Assembly: GCF_023022985.1 (NCBI RefSeq)
Contig: NZ_CP095461.1
Location: forward strand, 310,001 to 374,000
Length of the DNA: 64,000 nt
Direction: 5' to 3'
DNA from: Arthrobacter gengyunqii
Lineage (GTDB): Bacteria; Actinomycetota; Actinomycetes; Actinomycetales; Micrococcaceae
A program made the position numbers and the translations under genes. Shown piece by piece: positions 1 through 8,359 of this stretch. The stretch's first letter is position 1, and every line of letters begins with the position of its first letter. Under the pieces are notes generated by a model. It saw nothing but the letters and a program-made list of their open reading frames with translations. It did no database searches and was not told the origin of the DNA.

Positions 1-2
1 AT

Positions 3-629
3 GCCAGCACGGGCGGCAACCTGTTGGTGAACACCCACCCCTTCGAACAGGACAACCGCCTGCTCGCCCACAACGGTGTGGTGGAGGATCTGGACCGGCT
101 CGAGGCGCGGCTGCGGCAACTTGGCGTGATGGAGCTGGTGAAGGGCGATACCGACAGTGAGCGGGTCTTCGCCCTGATCACGGCGGAGGCGCGCAGCAAC
201 GGGGGCGACGTCGAAGCGGCCATCGTCTCGGCGCTGGCCTGGGTGGCGGAAAACCTGCGGCTGTTCGCAGTGAATATCATTCTGACGACCGGGACCGATG
301 TCTGGGCTGTCCGGTATCCGGACACACATCCCCTCTACGTACTGGAGCTCGCCGGCTCGGAGCACCACGGCGGGATGCGGACACAGCGGATCAGTGTGCA
401 CAGTCGGCAAATGGAGGAGGGCCAGCTGCCGGCGGTGCTGCTGGCAACGGAGAAAATGGATGACAACCCTCGCTGGCGGTTGATGGACTCCGGCGAAGTC
501 CTGCACATTAACGCAGCACTGGAGGTGCACAGCAGCAACCCGCTGCCGCCGGAGCCCCGGTACCGGCTGACGCTCGCTGACCTGGACGACCGGGCGGCGG
601 CATCGCAGCATCCGCTAAAGGCGGGCTGA
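3..629 (+). CDS. class II glutamine amidotransferase, 5'-truncated by window edge
   Basis: This is the C-terminal part of a class II (Ntn-type) glutamine amidotransferase. The reading frame is open from base 3 and enters with ASTGGNLLVNTHPF, followed by LLAHNGVV, the conserved substrate-pocket segment of this family. The catalytic N-terminal cysteine must lie left of the window, so neither start nor active site can be checked. The rest is a typical single-domain GATase fold ending near residue 208 of the visible part. It resembles stand-alone YafJ/EgtC-like amidotransferases; the substrate cannot be inferred. A TTG at 24 is in frame, but starting there would cut the conserved motif. Confidence 0.85.
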   Translation, partial: ASTGGNLLVNTHPFEQDNRLLAHNGVVEDLDRLEARLRQLGVMELVKGDTDSERVFALITAEARSNGGDVEAAIVSALAWVAENLRLFAVNIILTTGTDVWAVRYPDTHPLYVLELAGSEHHGGMRTQRISVHSRQMEEGQLPAVLLATEKMDDNPRWRLMDSGEVLHINAALEVHSSNPLPPEPRYRLTLADLDDRAAASQHPLKAG

Positions 630-698
630 TCCGGCCCCTGCCCGAGCTGGCACTCACCCAACTCCGCGCTTTACCCAAGCCCGCTCTTCACCCAAGCC

Positions 699-1823
699 CT
701 ATCCGAGCCCGCGCCGGACGCGCGCCGCAGCCTCCAGGAGCATCCACGCAGAGAGCTGGGTGGAGAGGCCGACGCCGGTTCCCGCGGGATAGTGCCTTTC
801 GGCCGGTTCCAGCGGATGTGGTGAGAAGACGGTCCGCTGTCCCTGCTTGGTCCTTCCCGCCCAGAGCGCTTCAGCGGTGGCATGGACCAATCCTGCCGCC
901 TGCTCCCGTCGGTCGGCCGGCAGGGTTGGCGACACTGCGGCCAGGGCAAGATAACGGCCGAGAATGCCGGTGAACAGGCCGGCGTCCCCCGTGCCGTGGG
1001 TGCGCAGCGTTGCTGTGCCGTCGTAGGTGAGCTCCCGCTGCACGGAATCGATGAGCTCGGCGGCGCGTGCCAGATTGGCCGGACCGCCCAATTCCAGCAG
1101 TGCGCCCAGAACCGGGCCCTGGTTGTAGGAATAGACAGCGCGTTCCACGACGACCTCTGCGGAGCTGCTCCCGACCGCTTTGATGCCGTCCAGATACAGT
1201 CCCGTCCCGGGGTCCAGCAGATGGGTGTTGAGCCAGTCGACCAGGGCCTGGGCGCGCTCGCGTTCACCACTGCGGGCGAAGTGCAGTGCAGCCGGACCGG
1301 TGGCCGGAGTGTTCTTGAAAGTCCGGCGCCGGTTCCAGTACAACCCGCCGCCAAACTCCAAGGTGTGGGCCGAGCGCAGGGCGTTCGTCAGTGCGGCCAG
1401 CGTCCGGGGATGGGGCCGTGCCGCCGGCCGCCGGGAGCCGCCGTCGTCCGGCCGCCGTCCGGGACGGGAGGGAAGGAGGGCATCGAACCGCGCCACCGCC
1501 AGCGCCAGCCAGGCCATGTCATCGAAATACCAGTTGGTGGCCCGCAGTCCGTTCCGCAGCCGGATGGTGCGAATGAGCAGGTGGGCTTGCCGGGCGGCGT
1601 CGGGAACTCCGCGCAGGGCCGCATCGACGAGCACATCAACGTAGTGGGCCTGCCACCAGTAGTGCCAGGGACCGGGCAGCAGGCGCTGCGGGACGGGGCT
1701 TTCGATGCTGGCCAGCCTCGTGCCCGGAAGTCCGAGCAGCGGCCGGGCGAAAGCGGAAGTGACTGATGCCGCAGCCTCATCGGCGCGGGCCTGGATCTCG
1801 TGCAGTGGTTGCTCGGGCAGCAT
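699..1823 (-). CDS. glycoside hydrolase family 76 protein (alpha-1,6-mannanase-like)
   Basis: A predicted GH76 enzyme of 374 residues, the family that hydrolyses alpha-1,6-mannan backbones. The family's tandem aspartate pair is seen in WYFDDMAW near residue 100, and the VYSYNQGPVLGALLELG segment near residue 230 is typical of the (alpha/alpha)6 barrel. No signal peptide is visible, so the enzyme may be cytoplasmic and act on imported or endogenous mannosides. ATG 1823 was chosen because an AGGGTGG sequence lies just upstream; a GTG nine bases earlier is the alternative. It is transcribed away from the following SDR gene and stands alone. Confidence 0.8.
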   Translation of the reverse strand: MLPEQPLHEIQARADEAAASVTSAFARPLLGLPGTRLASIESPVPQRLLPGPWHYWWQAHYVDVLVDAALRGVPDAARQAHLLIRTIRLRNGLRATNWYFDDMAWLALAVARFDALLPSRPGRRPDDGGSRRPAARPHPRTLAALTNALRSAHTLEFGGGLYWNRRRTFKNTPATGPAALHFARSGERERAQALVDWLNTHLLDPGTGLYLDGIKAVGSSSAEVVVERAVYSYNQGPVLGALLELGGPANLARAAELIDSVQRELTYDGTATLRTHGTGDAGLFTGILGRYLALAAVSPTLPADRREQAAGLVHATAEALWAGRTKQGQRTVFSPHPLEPAERHYPAGTGVGLSTQLSAWMLLEAAARVRRGLG

Positions 1824-1976
1824 GCGAACCACCCTAGACCCGTCCGCGCCGCCGTCACAGTCAAAGCTGCTGTTGGCGGGCGTGGGACCCCGCCCGAAGA
1901 TGCGATGTGTGCCTGATCACAGTAGGCTCGAGAAGCGCCGCCGCAGGGGCGCGCAAACTTTGACGCAGGAGTACGC

Positions 1977-2750
1977 ATGGACATTTCAGGCGCATCGGCA
2001 CTCGTTACCGGAGGTGCCTCCGGGCTGGGGCGGGCTACGGCCCGCAGGTTGTACGACGCCGGAGCATCAGTGATTCTGGTGGACCTGCCGTCTTCGGGCG
2101 GGCTGGCCTACGCTGCTGAGCTGGGCGACAACGCCCACTTTGTCCCCGGCGATGTCACCGATTCGGAGCAAATGGCGGCAGCGGTGGAAGCGGCTATGAA
2201 CGCCGGACCGCTGCGCGTTGCCGTCAACTGTGCAGGCATTGCCACCCCCGGCAAAGTCCTGGGCCGCAACGGGGTGCTTCCGCTGGAGGACTTTGCCCGC
2301 GTGATCCAGGTGAACCTGATCGGAACGTTCAATGTCAGCCGGCTCGCGGCGCAGGCCATGGCGGAGACTGAGCCGGTGGAGACCGGCGGCACCTCGGAGC
2401 GCGGTGTCATCATCAACACCGCATCGGTTGCTGCTTTCGACGGACAGATTGGCCAGCCGGCCTATTCCGCGTCCAAGGGCGGGGTGGCGGCCATGACGCT
2501 GCCGCTGGCCCGGGAGCTCGCCCGGCATCTGATCCGCGTGGTTACGATTGCCCCCGGAATCTTTGAAACTCCCATGATGGCGGGATTGCCCCAGGAGGCC
2601 CAGGACTCCCTGGCGCAGCAGGTGCCGCATCCGTCACGCCTGGGCCGGCCGGATGAGTACGCCGCGCTGGCAGCCCACATCATTGAAAACCAAATGCTCA
2701 ACGGTGAAACCATCCGCCTTGACGGTGCCATCCGGATGGGACCGCGCTGA
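1977..2750 (+). CDS. SDR-family 3-hydroxyacyl-CoA dehydrogenase (HSD17B10-like)
   Basis: A 257-residue short-chain dehydrogenase. The N-terminus carries the NAD-binding TGGASGLG motif, and the catalytic YSASKGG lies near residue 162 after the NTASVAAF serine segment. The long insert before the catalytic serine and the C-terminal [13 protein letters not shown] segment resemble type II 3-hydroxyacyl-CoA dehydrogenases. These oxidise L-3-hydroxyacyl-CoA, including 2-methyl-branched species. An AGGAG sits 5 bases before the ATG. The acyl-CoA dehydrogenase gene follows after 2 bases, which supports a fatty-acid or branched-chain acyl-CoA degradation pair. Confidence 0.85.
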   Translation: MDISGASALVTGGASGLGRATARRLYDAGASVILVDLPSSGGLAYAAELGDNAHFVPGDVTDSEQMAAAVEAAMNAGPLRVAVNCAGIATPGKVLGRNGVLPLEDFARVIQVNLIGTFNVSRLAAQAMAETEPVETGGTSERGVIINTASVAAFDGQIGQPAYSASKGGVAAMTLPLARELARHLIRVVTIAPGIFETPMMAGLPQEAQDSLAQQVPHPSRLGRPDEYAALAAHIIENQMLNGETIRLDGAIRMGPR

Positions 2751-2752
2751 TT

Positions 2753-4021
2753 TTGTTGGCTGCAGATGCAGGAAAACTCCCCGGCCGTGCGGAACTTCCG
2801 GATGCTGATTTTTTCGGGTTTGAAGAGATGCTCAGCCAGCCCGAACAGGAAAAGCTTTCCGAGCTGAGGACCTTCCTGGCGGCTGAGGTGGCTCCGTATG
2901 CGGCGAAGTGGTGGCAGGATGCGTATTTCCCCTCCGAGCTGTTGCCCAAACTGGCGGCGCTGGAGCTGTCCACCCCGGTGCAGCAGGGCTACAGTCCGCT
3001 GTTTGCGGGGCTGGTCATTGCTGAAATGACCCGGACGGATACCTCGATCGCCACGTTCTTCATGGTTCACCATGACCTGTTCGTGGAGGCCCTGCACGCC
3101 TTCGGCTCCGCCGAGCAAAAGGACCGGCTGCTGGCCGATGCGATGGCGCTTCGCATCACCGGAGCCTTTGCCCTCACTGAACCGGGCCACGGCTCGGACG
3201 TGGCCGGCGGAATGGAAACCACAGCGGTCCGCGACGGGGATTCCTGGCTCCTCAACGGCACCAAACGCTGGATCGGCAACGGGACCTTTTGTGACTACAT
3301 GCTGTTGTGGGCAAGGGAACCGGCCACCGGAAAGGTACGGGGTTTCCTGCTGGATGCTTCGCTGCCCGGTGTCCACCGCACCCGGATTGAAAACAAGACG
3401 GCGCTGCGGACCGTCCAGAACGCCGACATCACCCTGACGGAGGTCCGGGTCTCCGAAAATGACCGCCTCGCCGGAATCGACAGCTTTGACGACATTAAGC
3501 ACCTCCTGCGCGGCTCGCGAATCATGGTGGGATGGCAGGCGGTGGGGGCGCAGCTTGCCGCCGTGGACATCTCCCGCGCGTATGCCGTGGAACGCCGGCA
3601 GTTTGGCCGGCCCCTGGCCGCGTTCCAACTGGTGACCGAACAACTGGTGCGGATGCTCGGAAACACCGTGGCCAGCACGGGGATGCTGGCCCGGGTGTCG
3701 GAGCTGGAACGGGGCGGATATCCCTCAGCGGCCGGCCGGAGCGGCTCGGGGCCAGAGGGGCCAGACGGTGAGGGTAGCGGCCAGCGCGGCTCCGACGGCG
3801 GCATGGCGCAGGCCGCTTTGGCCAAGTCGTATGCCAGCGCCAGAATGCGCGAGACCGTTGCCCTGGGCCGCAGCATCCTGGGCGGCAACGGCATCGTGAC
3901 CGACTACCGCATGGCAAAGGTATTCGCCGACGCTGAAGCCATTTATACCTATGAGGGAACGTATGAGATCAACTCCCTCATTGTGGGCCGGGACATTACA
4001 GGAATTTCGGCGCTGCGCTAG
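2753..4021 (+). CDS. acyl-CoA dehydrogenase
   Basis: A flavin acyl-CoA dehydrogenase of about 422 residues that introduces the alpha,beta double bond in acyl-CoA substrates. Seen: the FALTEPGHGSD flavin-binding region, KRWIGNG, the RQFGRPLAAFQL helix, and C-terminal GRSILGGNGI with YTYEGTYEINSLIVGR. The catalytic glutamate is the one in the YEGTYE region. The TTG start keeps the family-like LPDADFFGFEE N-terminus and gives a 2-base gap from the SDR stop; ATG 2828 would remove that segment. Residues about 323-346 are a Gly/Ser-rich stretch not expected in the family. It forms an operon with the upstream SDR gene. Confidence 0.9.
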   Translation: MLAADAGKLPGRAELPDADFFGFEEMLSQPEQEKLSELRTFLAAEVAPYAAKWWQDAYFPSELLPKLAALELSTPVQQGYSPLFAGLVIAEMTRTDTSIATFFMVHHDLFVEALHAFGSAEQKDRLLADAMALRITGAFALTEPGHGSDVAGGMETTAVRDGDSWLLNGTKRWIGNGTFCDYMLLWAREPATGKVRGFLLDASLPGVHRTRIENKTALRTVQNADITLTEVRVSENDRLAGIDSFDDIKHLLRGSRIMVGWQAVGAQLAAVDISRAYAVERRQFGRPLAAFQLVTEQLVRMLGNTVASTGMLARVSELERGGYPSAAGRSGSGPEGPDGEGSGQRGSDGGMAQAALAKSYASARMRETVALGRSILGGNGIVTDYRMAKVFADAEAIYTYEGTYEINSLIVGRDITGISALR

Positions 4022-4028
4022 TCGGCAG

Positions 4029-4083
4029 GTACTCCGGCCGTAGTCCGGCCGTAGTCCGGCCGTAGTCCGGCCGTACTCCGCGG
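4029..4083. repeat. five tandem 11-bp units (GTAGTCCGGCC-like)
   Basis: Five head-to-tail 11-bp units begin 8 bases after the acyl-CoA dehydrogenase stop: GTACTCCGGCC, three perfect GTAGTCCGGCC units, and a degenerate GTACTCCGCGG. No spacers separate them, so this is a short tandem repeat and not CRISPR. It may arise by slippage or act in transcript termination or mRNA stability. Confidence 0.9.
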
Positions 4084-4100
4084 AGGGAGCCCGGGTGGTG

Positions 4101-4130
4101 TTGAAACGTAAGCATCAGTAGGCTTACTAA
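4101..4130 (+). promoter_or_regulatory. putative promoter with GTAGGCTTACTAA motif
   Basis: TTGAAA (4101-4106) and TACTAA (4125-4130) are 18 bp apart and could serve as -35 and -10 of the acidic-protein gene starting at 4200. GTAAGC (4108-4113) and GCTTAC (4122-4127) form an inverted repeat with an 8-base spacer, a possible operator. The 13-mer GTAGGCTTACTAA (4118-4130) recurs in the same relative orientation before the flavoprotein gene at 28932. Confidence 0.4.
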
Positions 4131-4199
4131 TGAGGATCTGCCTGCGGCCCGGTTCAGTCGGGCGCGGGCAGCGACAAAGCTGAAGGAGAGGCACGATTG

Positions 4200-4673
4200 A
4201 TGGACGAGCAGAGCATTCCCGACCCCGAGCTGGGCGACGACCCCGTACTGGCCGATGACATTGCCGATGTTGTGACTCCGGATGAAGTTGCCGAAGTGCC
4301 GCTGACCGACATGATCGACGCGGACGATCTGTCCGGCGCGGACGAGTTCGTGGACCCGGAGGCCCTGAGCTATCCCGGTGCGGCCGAAGACAACCCCGAC
4401 CGCTGGCAGGAGGACCCGCTGCTGGCCGGTGAGCCCCTTGCCAACGAACCCGGATTGCTGTCGGACCAGACGCTGCGGGACGAAACCGCCGAAGAACGGT
4501 TCGAAGAAGGCGACTCCCAGATTCCGCCGGAGGTTCCAACCATCGGAGAAGCGGCAAGTGACGTGGACTTTGACGATCCCGTCGCAGCGGATGAGCAGGA
4601 CGGCAGCGATGATCCGGCACACCTGGGCGGAGATCCGCTGGCCGACTTCGACTCCGAGGAACGCGAACTCTAA
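4200..4673 (+). CDS. conserved acidic hypothetical protein
   Basis: A 157-residue very acidic protein without visible membrane segment, signal peptide or cysteines. Asp and Glu dominate, and the protein is probably soluble and partly disordered. Near the middle it contains NPDRWQEDPLLAGEPL. I do not recognise a domain; similar small acidic proteins occur in Micrococcaceae. ATG 4200 follows AAGGAGAGG at about 10 bases. An in-frame TTG lies 3 bases earlier. The upstream region shares a 13-bp motif with a stress-type flavoprotein gene, suggesting stress-linked expression, which is inference only. Confidence 0.7.
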   Translation: MDEQSIPDPELGDDPVLADDIADVVTPDEVAEVPLTDMIDADDLSGADEFVDPEALSYPGAAEDNPDRWQEDPLLAGEPLANEPGLLSDQTLRDETAEERFEEGDSQIPPEVPTIGEAASDVDFDDPVAADEQDGSDDPAHLGGDPLADFDSEEREL

Positions 4674-4790
4674 GCTCCGTTTGGTCCGGGAGCGCCGAAG
4701 ATCGGTGATGCCGTGAGCACGCTCATCCGCATCCCTCTTTGGCGGTCCCGGCGGGCTGGGCCTGACAGAGCCACCGTCTAACCTGTTCTT

Positions 4791-5096
4791 ATGCCTTCTT
4801 TCCGAGCCCAATTGAACATCACGGGGCTCAAGCCCGGAACTCCGCCGGAAGCGGTAATGGAAACGGCAGTGGCGGCTTTGGCGGCCAGCCACCACGTCGA
4901 AGCGAATCAGCTCGACATCGTTTCAGGAATTCCACGCATCACTCTCCGCTTCATGGTTCCCGACAACGAATGGTCGCTGGAGAACTCCCAGGCGCTGCGC
5001 GCCGCAGCGAACATGCGCCACGCGGTGGAGATGGTCGCTGATGCGGAACGGCTGCGCGTCCTGCGGCGGCAGCGGGGCCGCTGGGTTCCGCTCTAA
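4791..5096 (+). CDS. small conserved hypothetical protein
   Basis: A 101-residue protein beginning MPSFRAQLNITGLKPG. It has alternating strand/helix character and a basic C-terminus (LRVLRRQRGRWVPL). No known motif is recognised. The codon pattern and third-position GC match neighbouring genes, and the ORF is the only sensible one in the interval, so it is probably expressed. It converges with the oxidoreductase gene, leaving only 15 bases between stop codons. A ferredoxin-like fold is possible from the beta-alpha-beta pattern, but this is a guess. Confidence 0.6.
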   Translation: MPSFRAQLNITGLKPGTPPEAVMETAVAALAASHHVEANQLDIVSGIPRITLRFMVPDNEWSLENSQALRAAANMRHAVEMVADAERLRVLRRQRGRWVPL

Positions 5097-5111
5097 GCGG
5101 TTTTGCGGCGC

Positions 5112-6041
5112 CTAGAAGAGCAGCACCAATCGGCCGCGAACCCCGCCGGCCTCCAGCCTGCGGTGGGCTTCCGCGGCTTTTTCCGCCGCCAGGCGATCGG
5201 CAACCCGAAGAGTCAGCGTTCCGTCCTCGGCGAGGCGCCGCAGTGCCTCGAGTTTCAGGCCGGAATGGTATTCCTCGCGGACCGCAATCGGATGCACCGT
5301 TATGCCCCGCCCGGGATCCTGCTGCCACCACCGATAGGTGGCAAAACCGCCGTTGTCCTTGACTGCAGGTGGGGCTTTATCGTTCATTACCGCAGCGTCG
5401 GCAAGAGCGTCCACGCCGTCGGGAAAGAATTCCCGGATCCGCTCGGCGACGTCGTCGCCCCGCGCTACGACGTAGTCCGGTCCCAGCCCGGACACCAGGG
5501 CACGGTCCTTCTCTGCGGTGTCCGCGACAACCACCAAGCCTGCATGTTTGGCCAGCTGCACCAGATAGTTGCCCAGCGTTCCGGCCGCTCCGGTCACGGC
5601 GAGTGACTGGCCGGGCTGCAGATCCAGCTTCTCCAGTGTCTGGACAGCCGTCAGCCCGTTCATGGGCAGGGTTGAGGCTTCTGCGAAATCCATGCCGGCC
5701 GGGATGTGAGCGAGGGAGTCTGCAGGGGCCACCAGATATTCCTGATAGGCTCCCTTATGCTCACCCAGGGGCAGCGCCACGGCCATGACCCTGTCTCCGA
5801 CCTGCCAGCCGCCGGCCCCGTCCGCCTCGTCGATAATTCCGGCGGCGTCCATGCCCGGAATTGCCGGGATTTTGCCGGCCCCCTTGCTCTGTCCACCAGC
5901 GCGCAGGACAGTGTCAGTCGGGCTTACGGCTGCAGCCTTGACCCGGATGCGCACCTCGCCCGGTCCTGCGTGGGGTTCGGGAACGTCCAGGACGGTCAAG
6001 GCTTCGGGTCCGCCGAAATTTTCCACTCCGATGATCTTCAT
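5112..6041 (-). CDS. zinc-independent MDR-family NADP-dependent oxidoreductase (quinone reductase-like)
   Basis: A 309-residue medium-chain dehydrogenase/reductase of the quinone oxidoreductase type. It has the N-terminal GroES-like domain (AGPGEVRIRVKAAAVSPTD) and a Rossmann domain with GAAGTLG near residue 150. The structural-zinc cysteine cluster of classical alcohol dehydrogenases is absent, which points to a zinc-free NADPH:quinone or enone reductase. ATG 6041 (MKIIGVENFGG) is the family-typical start; a TTG 12 bases upstream is possible. There is no obvious Shine-Dalgarno. The substrate is unknown. Confidence 0.85.
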   Translation of the reverse strand: MKIIGVENFGGPEALTVLDVPEPHAGPGEVRIRVKAAAVSPTDTVLRAGGQSKGAGKIPAIPGMDAAGIIDEADGAGGWQVGDRVMAVALPLGEHKGAYQEYLVAPADSLAHIPAGMDFAEASTLPMNGLTAVQTLEKLDLQPGQSLAVTGAAGTLGNYLVQLAKHAGLVVVADTAEKDRALVSGLGPDYVVARGDDVAERIREFFPDGVDALADAAVMNDKAPPAVKDNGGFATYRWWQQDPGRGITVHPIAVREEYHSGLKLEALRRLAEDGTLTLRVADRLAAEKAAEAHRRLEAGGVRGRLVLLF

Positions 6042-6100
6042 ACTCGGCGGCAACCACCGCAGCTGCCGCCGTATTCCAAAGGAGTGAGTGCTCGCCTGCC

Positions 6101-7147
6101 CTAGGTGTTGGCTGGCCGGGAAGCACCTCGCCGGCGCCCTTGGATTTGGCGTTCAGCACGACGCCGTTCATGATCCACCTGATGCCGGCGGGAGCCCGCG
6201 GACACCAGGACCAGGAATGCGGCCACTGCTGCTCCCACGCCGATGCTGATGGAGTCCGGTGCTCCCGTCAGCCGCTCAAAAGCAATGCAGGACAATCCCC
6301 AGACGATAGCCAGTGCCAGCGACAGGTGCCCGCGATCGGTCATGCAGATCATGGTGACGCCCACCAACACAGTGATGAGCCCGATCAAGGCCCAGACCGT
6401 GCCTCCCCAGCCCGCGAGATCTGCTTCCGCTCTGGTCAGGATGAAGGCAAGCACGGCAACCAGGGAAAGGACGCCTGCTGCCAGCGACACCCCGAGGGGC
6501 GCGTCAGCCAGGATCCCTTCCGTGCCGGAGGCCGGCGGGTGGATGTTCATGCTGTGGACAGCCACCAGGCCCACCGCGACTTGGGCTGCGGCGACTGTCA
6601 GGAGGGCGCCGGCGGTTTCACCGGAGACCGCCAGCAGCCACGCGAAAGCCAGGACCTGGGACGCCAACACGAGCCAGCCGAAACGCTCGTGCCGGGGATT
6701 CTGCCGCTGCCGGGGAAGCCACTGGTAGAGCGCGTATCCCAGCCATGCTGCCGTCACCGGCAACCACATCCACCACACCGAGGCGGCCGGCGCGAGGAGT
6801 GATCCGGCCGAGCCGACGACTCCGCCTGCGCTGTCATCGATAAGCCGGATGCCGTCACGGATATGAACATAAGCCATGACCGCCGTTGCTGTTGCGGCCG
6901 CCGAAACAACAGTCCGGCGAACGGTATGGACGTGGGAGTCGCTCCATTTCCGGGGCACGAAGGATTGCGCCCGGGCGGAGGCGCCCGGTGCCTGTGTTTT
7001 CGGGCCATTCGGCGCAGACGCTGTTGAGGGAGATATGGACGGTATTGAGGGTGCAGACGGCGCAGGCGGTGCAGACGGTGCAGATGGCGCAGACGGTGGC
7101 GGCGCGGGTCTGTTTTGGGCATCGGACGGCATTGACGGCGGAATCAT
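6101..7147 (-). CDS. multi-pass membrane protein, weakly TspO/tryptophan-rich sensory-like, with Pro/Ser/Ala-rich N-terminus
   Basis: A 348-residue predicted integral membrane protein. Residues about 10-60 are a low-complexity Pro-Ser-Ala tract. A first hydrophobic segment follows near the VVSAAATATAVMAYVHI region, then about six more. The portion with WLGYALYQWLPRQRQNP, FGWLVLASQVLAFAWLL and later paired helices resembles tryptophan-rich sensory (TspO/MBR-related) proteins of actinobacteria, but similarity is weak. The C-terminus is basic and cytoplasmic. ATG 7147 follows GGAGAAGG closely; a longer frame to 7228 lacks such a site. The ligand is unknown. Confidence 0.55.
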   Translation of the reverse strand: MIPPSMPSDAQNRPAPPPSAPSAPSAPPAPSAPSIPSISPSTASAPNGPKTQAPGASARAQSFVPRKWSDSHVHTVRRTVVSAAATATAVMAYVHIRDGIRLIDDSAGGVVGSAGSLLAPAASVWWMWLPVTAAWLGYALYQWLPRQRQNPRHERFGWLVLASQVLAFAWLLAVSGETAGALLTVAAAQVAVGLVAVHSMNIHPPASGTEGILADAPLGVSLAAGVLSLVAVLAFILTRAEADLAGWGGTVWALIGLITVLVGVTMICMTDRGHLSLALAIVWGLSCIAFERLTGAPDSISIGVGAAVAAFLVLVSAGSRRHQVDHERRRAERQIQGRRRGASRPANT

Positions 7148-7372
7148 CTTTGTCCTTCTCCTGCTCTGCCGGAATCCGCAGGCGCTGCCCCGGACATTTT
7201 GACCCACCCTATCCATCGATAAAGACAAAAGGGACGAATCGGGGGAACCGATTATCAGGACAGATTAAGGCAGGTATTCGGCTCCTGAGGACACGTAATG
7301 GAGCTAGGACGGACCCGAAGGTCAGGCTCGACGTGCTCGCAGACCAGGGCCCGGGGAGAGGGGCGATCCGCG

Positions 7373-8278
7373 TCAGGGCTTGGGTGCGAAGGCCAGCGAC
7401 AGGCCGCTGCGGTATTGCACGGGCTGCCGGGTCAACGGGTCCACAAACTCCACCGAGCGTGCCAGCAGCTGCAGCGGCCGGTCGTAGTCGTCCGGTGCCT
7501 GCGGCAGCAATTCAGGGTAGAAGGAATCGTTCAGGATGCCGATTCCCAGCGATGCCATATGCACCCGCAGCTGGTGTGTCTTGCCCGTGTGCGGCTGGAG
7601 GCGGTAGCGGCCCACGCCGTCGTGCGCTTCCAAGAGCTCCACTCGGGTTTCCGCATTCGGCTCGCCGTCCACCTCTTGCGCCAGCAGGTAGGTGCGCGAC
7701 TTGACCATCCGGCTGCGCACGATTCTGGGAAGCTCCAGGTCAGTGCGGACCGGGGCGACAGCCTCATATTCCTTGCTGATCCGACGCTTTTCAAACAGCG
7801 TCTGGTACTTTCCGCGGGTTTCCGGATTGGTCGAAAACAGAAGCACCCCGGCAGTCATCCGGTCCAAGCGGTGCATGGGAATGAGATCCGGAATGTCCAG
7901 CTGCACGCGCAGCCGGACGAGCGCGGACTCCGCCACGTACATGCCGCCGGGAGTGGTGGGCAAAAAATGGGGTTTGTCGACAACCAGCAGGTTGTCGTCC
8001 TGGTGCAGGACGTTGATTTCCACCGGGAGCCGCTTTTCGGGAGGCAGTTCCCGGTAATACCAGATGAAGGTGTGCTCGTTCAGGGGAGTCTTCGGTGTCA
8101 GCGGAATACCGCCCAACCCGACAACCTCACCGCGGGCAAACCGATCCGCGATGCCGTCCGGATCGACATGGCCAAACCGGGACAGGACATAATCCATGGC
8201 CGTCTCCCACGGTCCGTCAACCGGCAACCGCAGGCGGGTTGCGTTCACGCCGTTGCGTACGGGAAGAGGAGATTGCAT
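7373..8278 (-). CDS. RluA-family pseudouridine synthase
   Basis: A 301-residue enzyme that isomerises specific uridines in rRNA or tRNA. The catalytic motif MHRLDRMTAGVLLFS contains the essential aspartate. KPHFLPTTPGG and the late PHTGKTHQLRVHMASLG segment are family hallmarks. No S4 domain motif is evident, and the first 70 residues are divergent. It resembles actinobacterial RluA-like paralogues whose target sites are not assigned. ATG 8278 is chosen; GTG 8281 directly precedes it. The gene is monocistronic or the last in a minus-strand group. Confidence 0.85.
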   Translation of the reverse strand: MQSPLPVRNGVNATRLRLPVDGPWETAMDYVLSRFGHVDPDGIADRFARGEVVGLGGIPLTPKTPLNEHTFIWYYRELPPEKRLPVEINVLHQDDNLLVVDKPHFLPTTPGGMYVAESALVRLRVQLDIPDLIPMHRLDRMTAGVLLFSTNPETRGKYQTLFEKRRISKEYEAVAPVRTDLELPRIVRSRMVKSRTYLLAQEVDGEPNAETRVELLEAHDGVGRYRLQPHTGKTHQLRVHMASLGIGILNDSFYPELLPQAPDDYDRPLQLLARSVEFVDPLTRQPVQYRSGLSLAFAPKP

Positions 8279-8359
8279 CACCCTTCCAGACTACCGAGCC
8301 GTTGAGCGGATCCGTGACGGGGGTGTTCAGGGGGGAATCCGGTAGGCGGTTCCGGAAAG

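Noticed and set aside
4029..4083. Short repeats considered as CRISPR
   Set aside because: Units are contiguous with no spacers, and no cas genes are present.
4108..4130. Possible iron (DtxR) box in the GTAAGC/GCTTAC region
   Set aside because: It does not match the TTAGGTTAGCCTAACCTAA-type consensus, and the neighbouring genes have no iron link.
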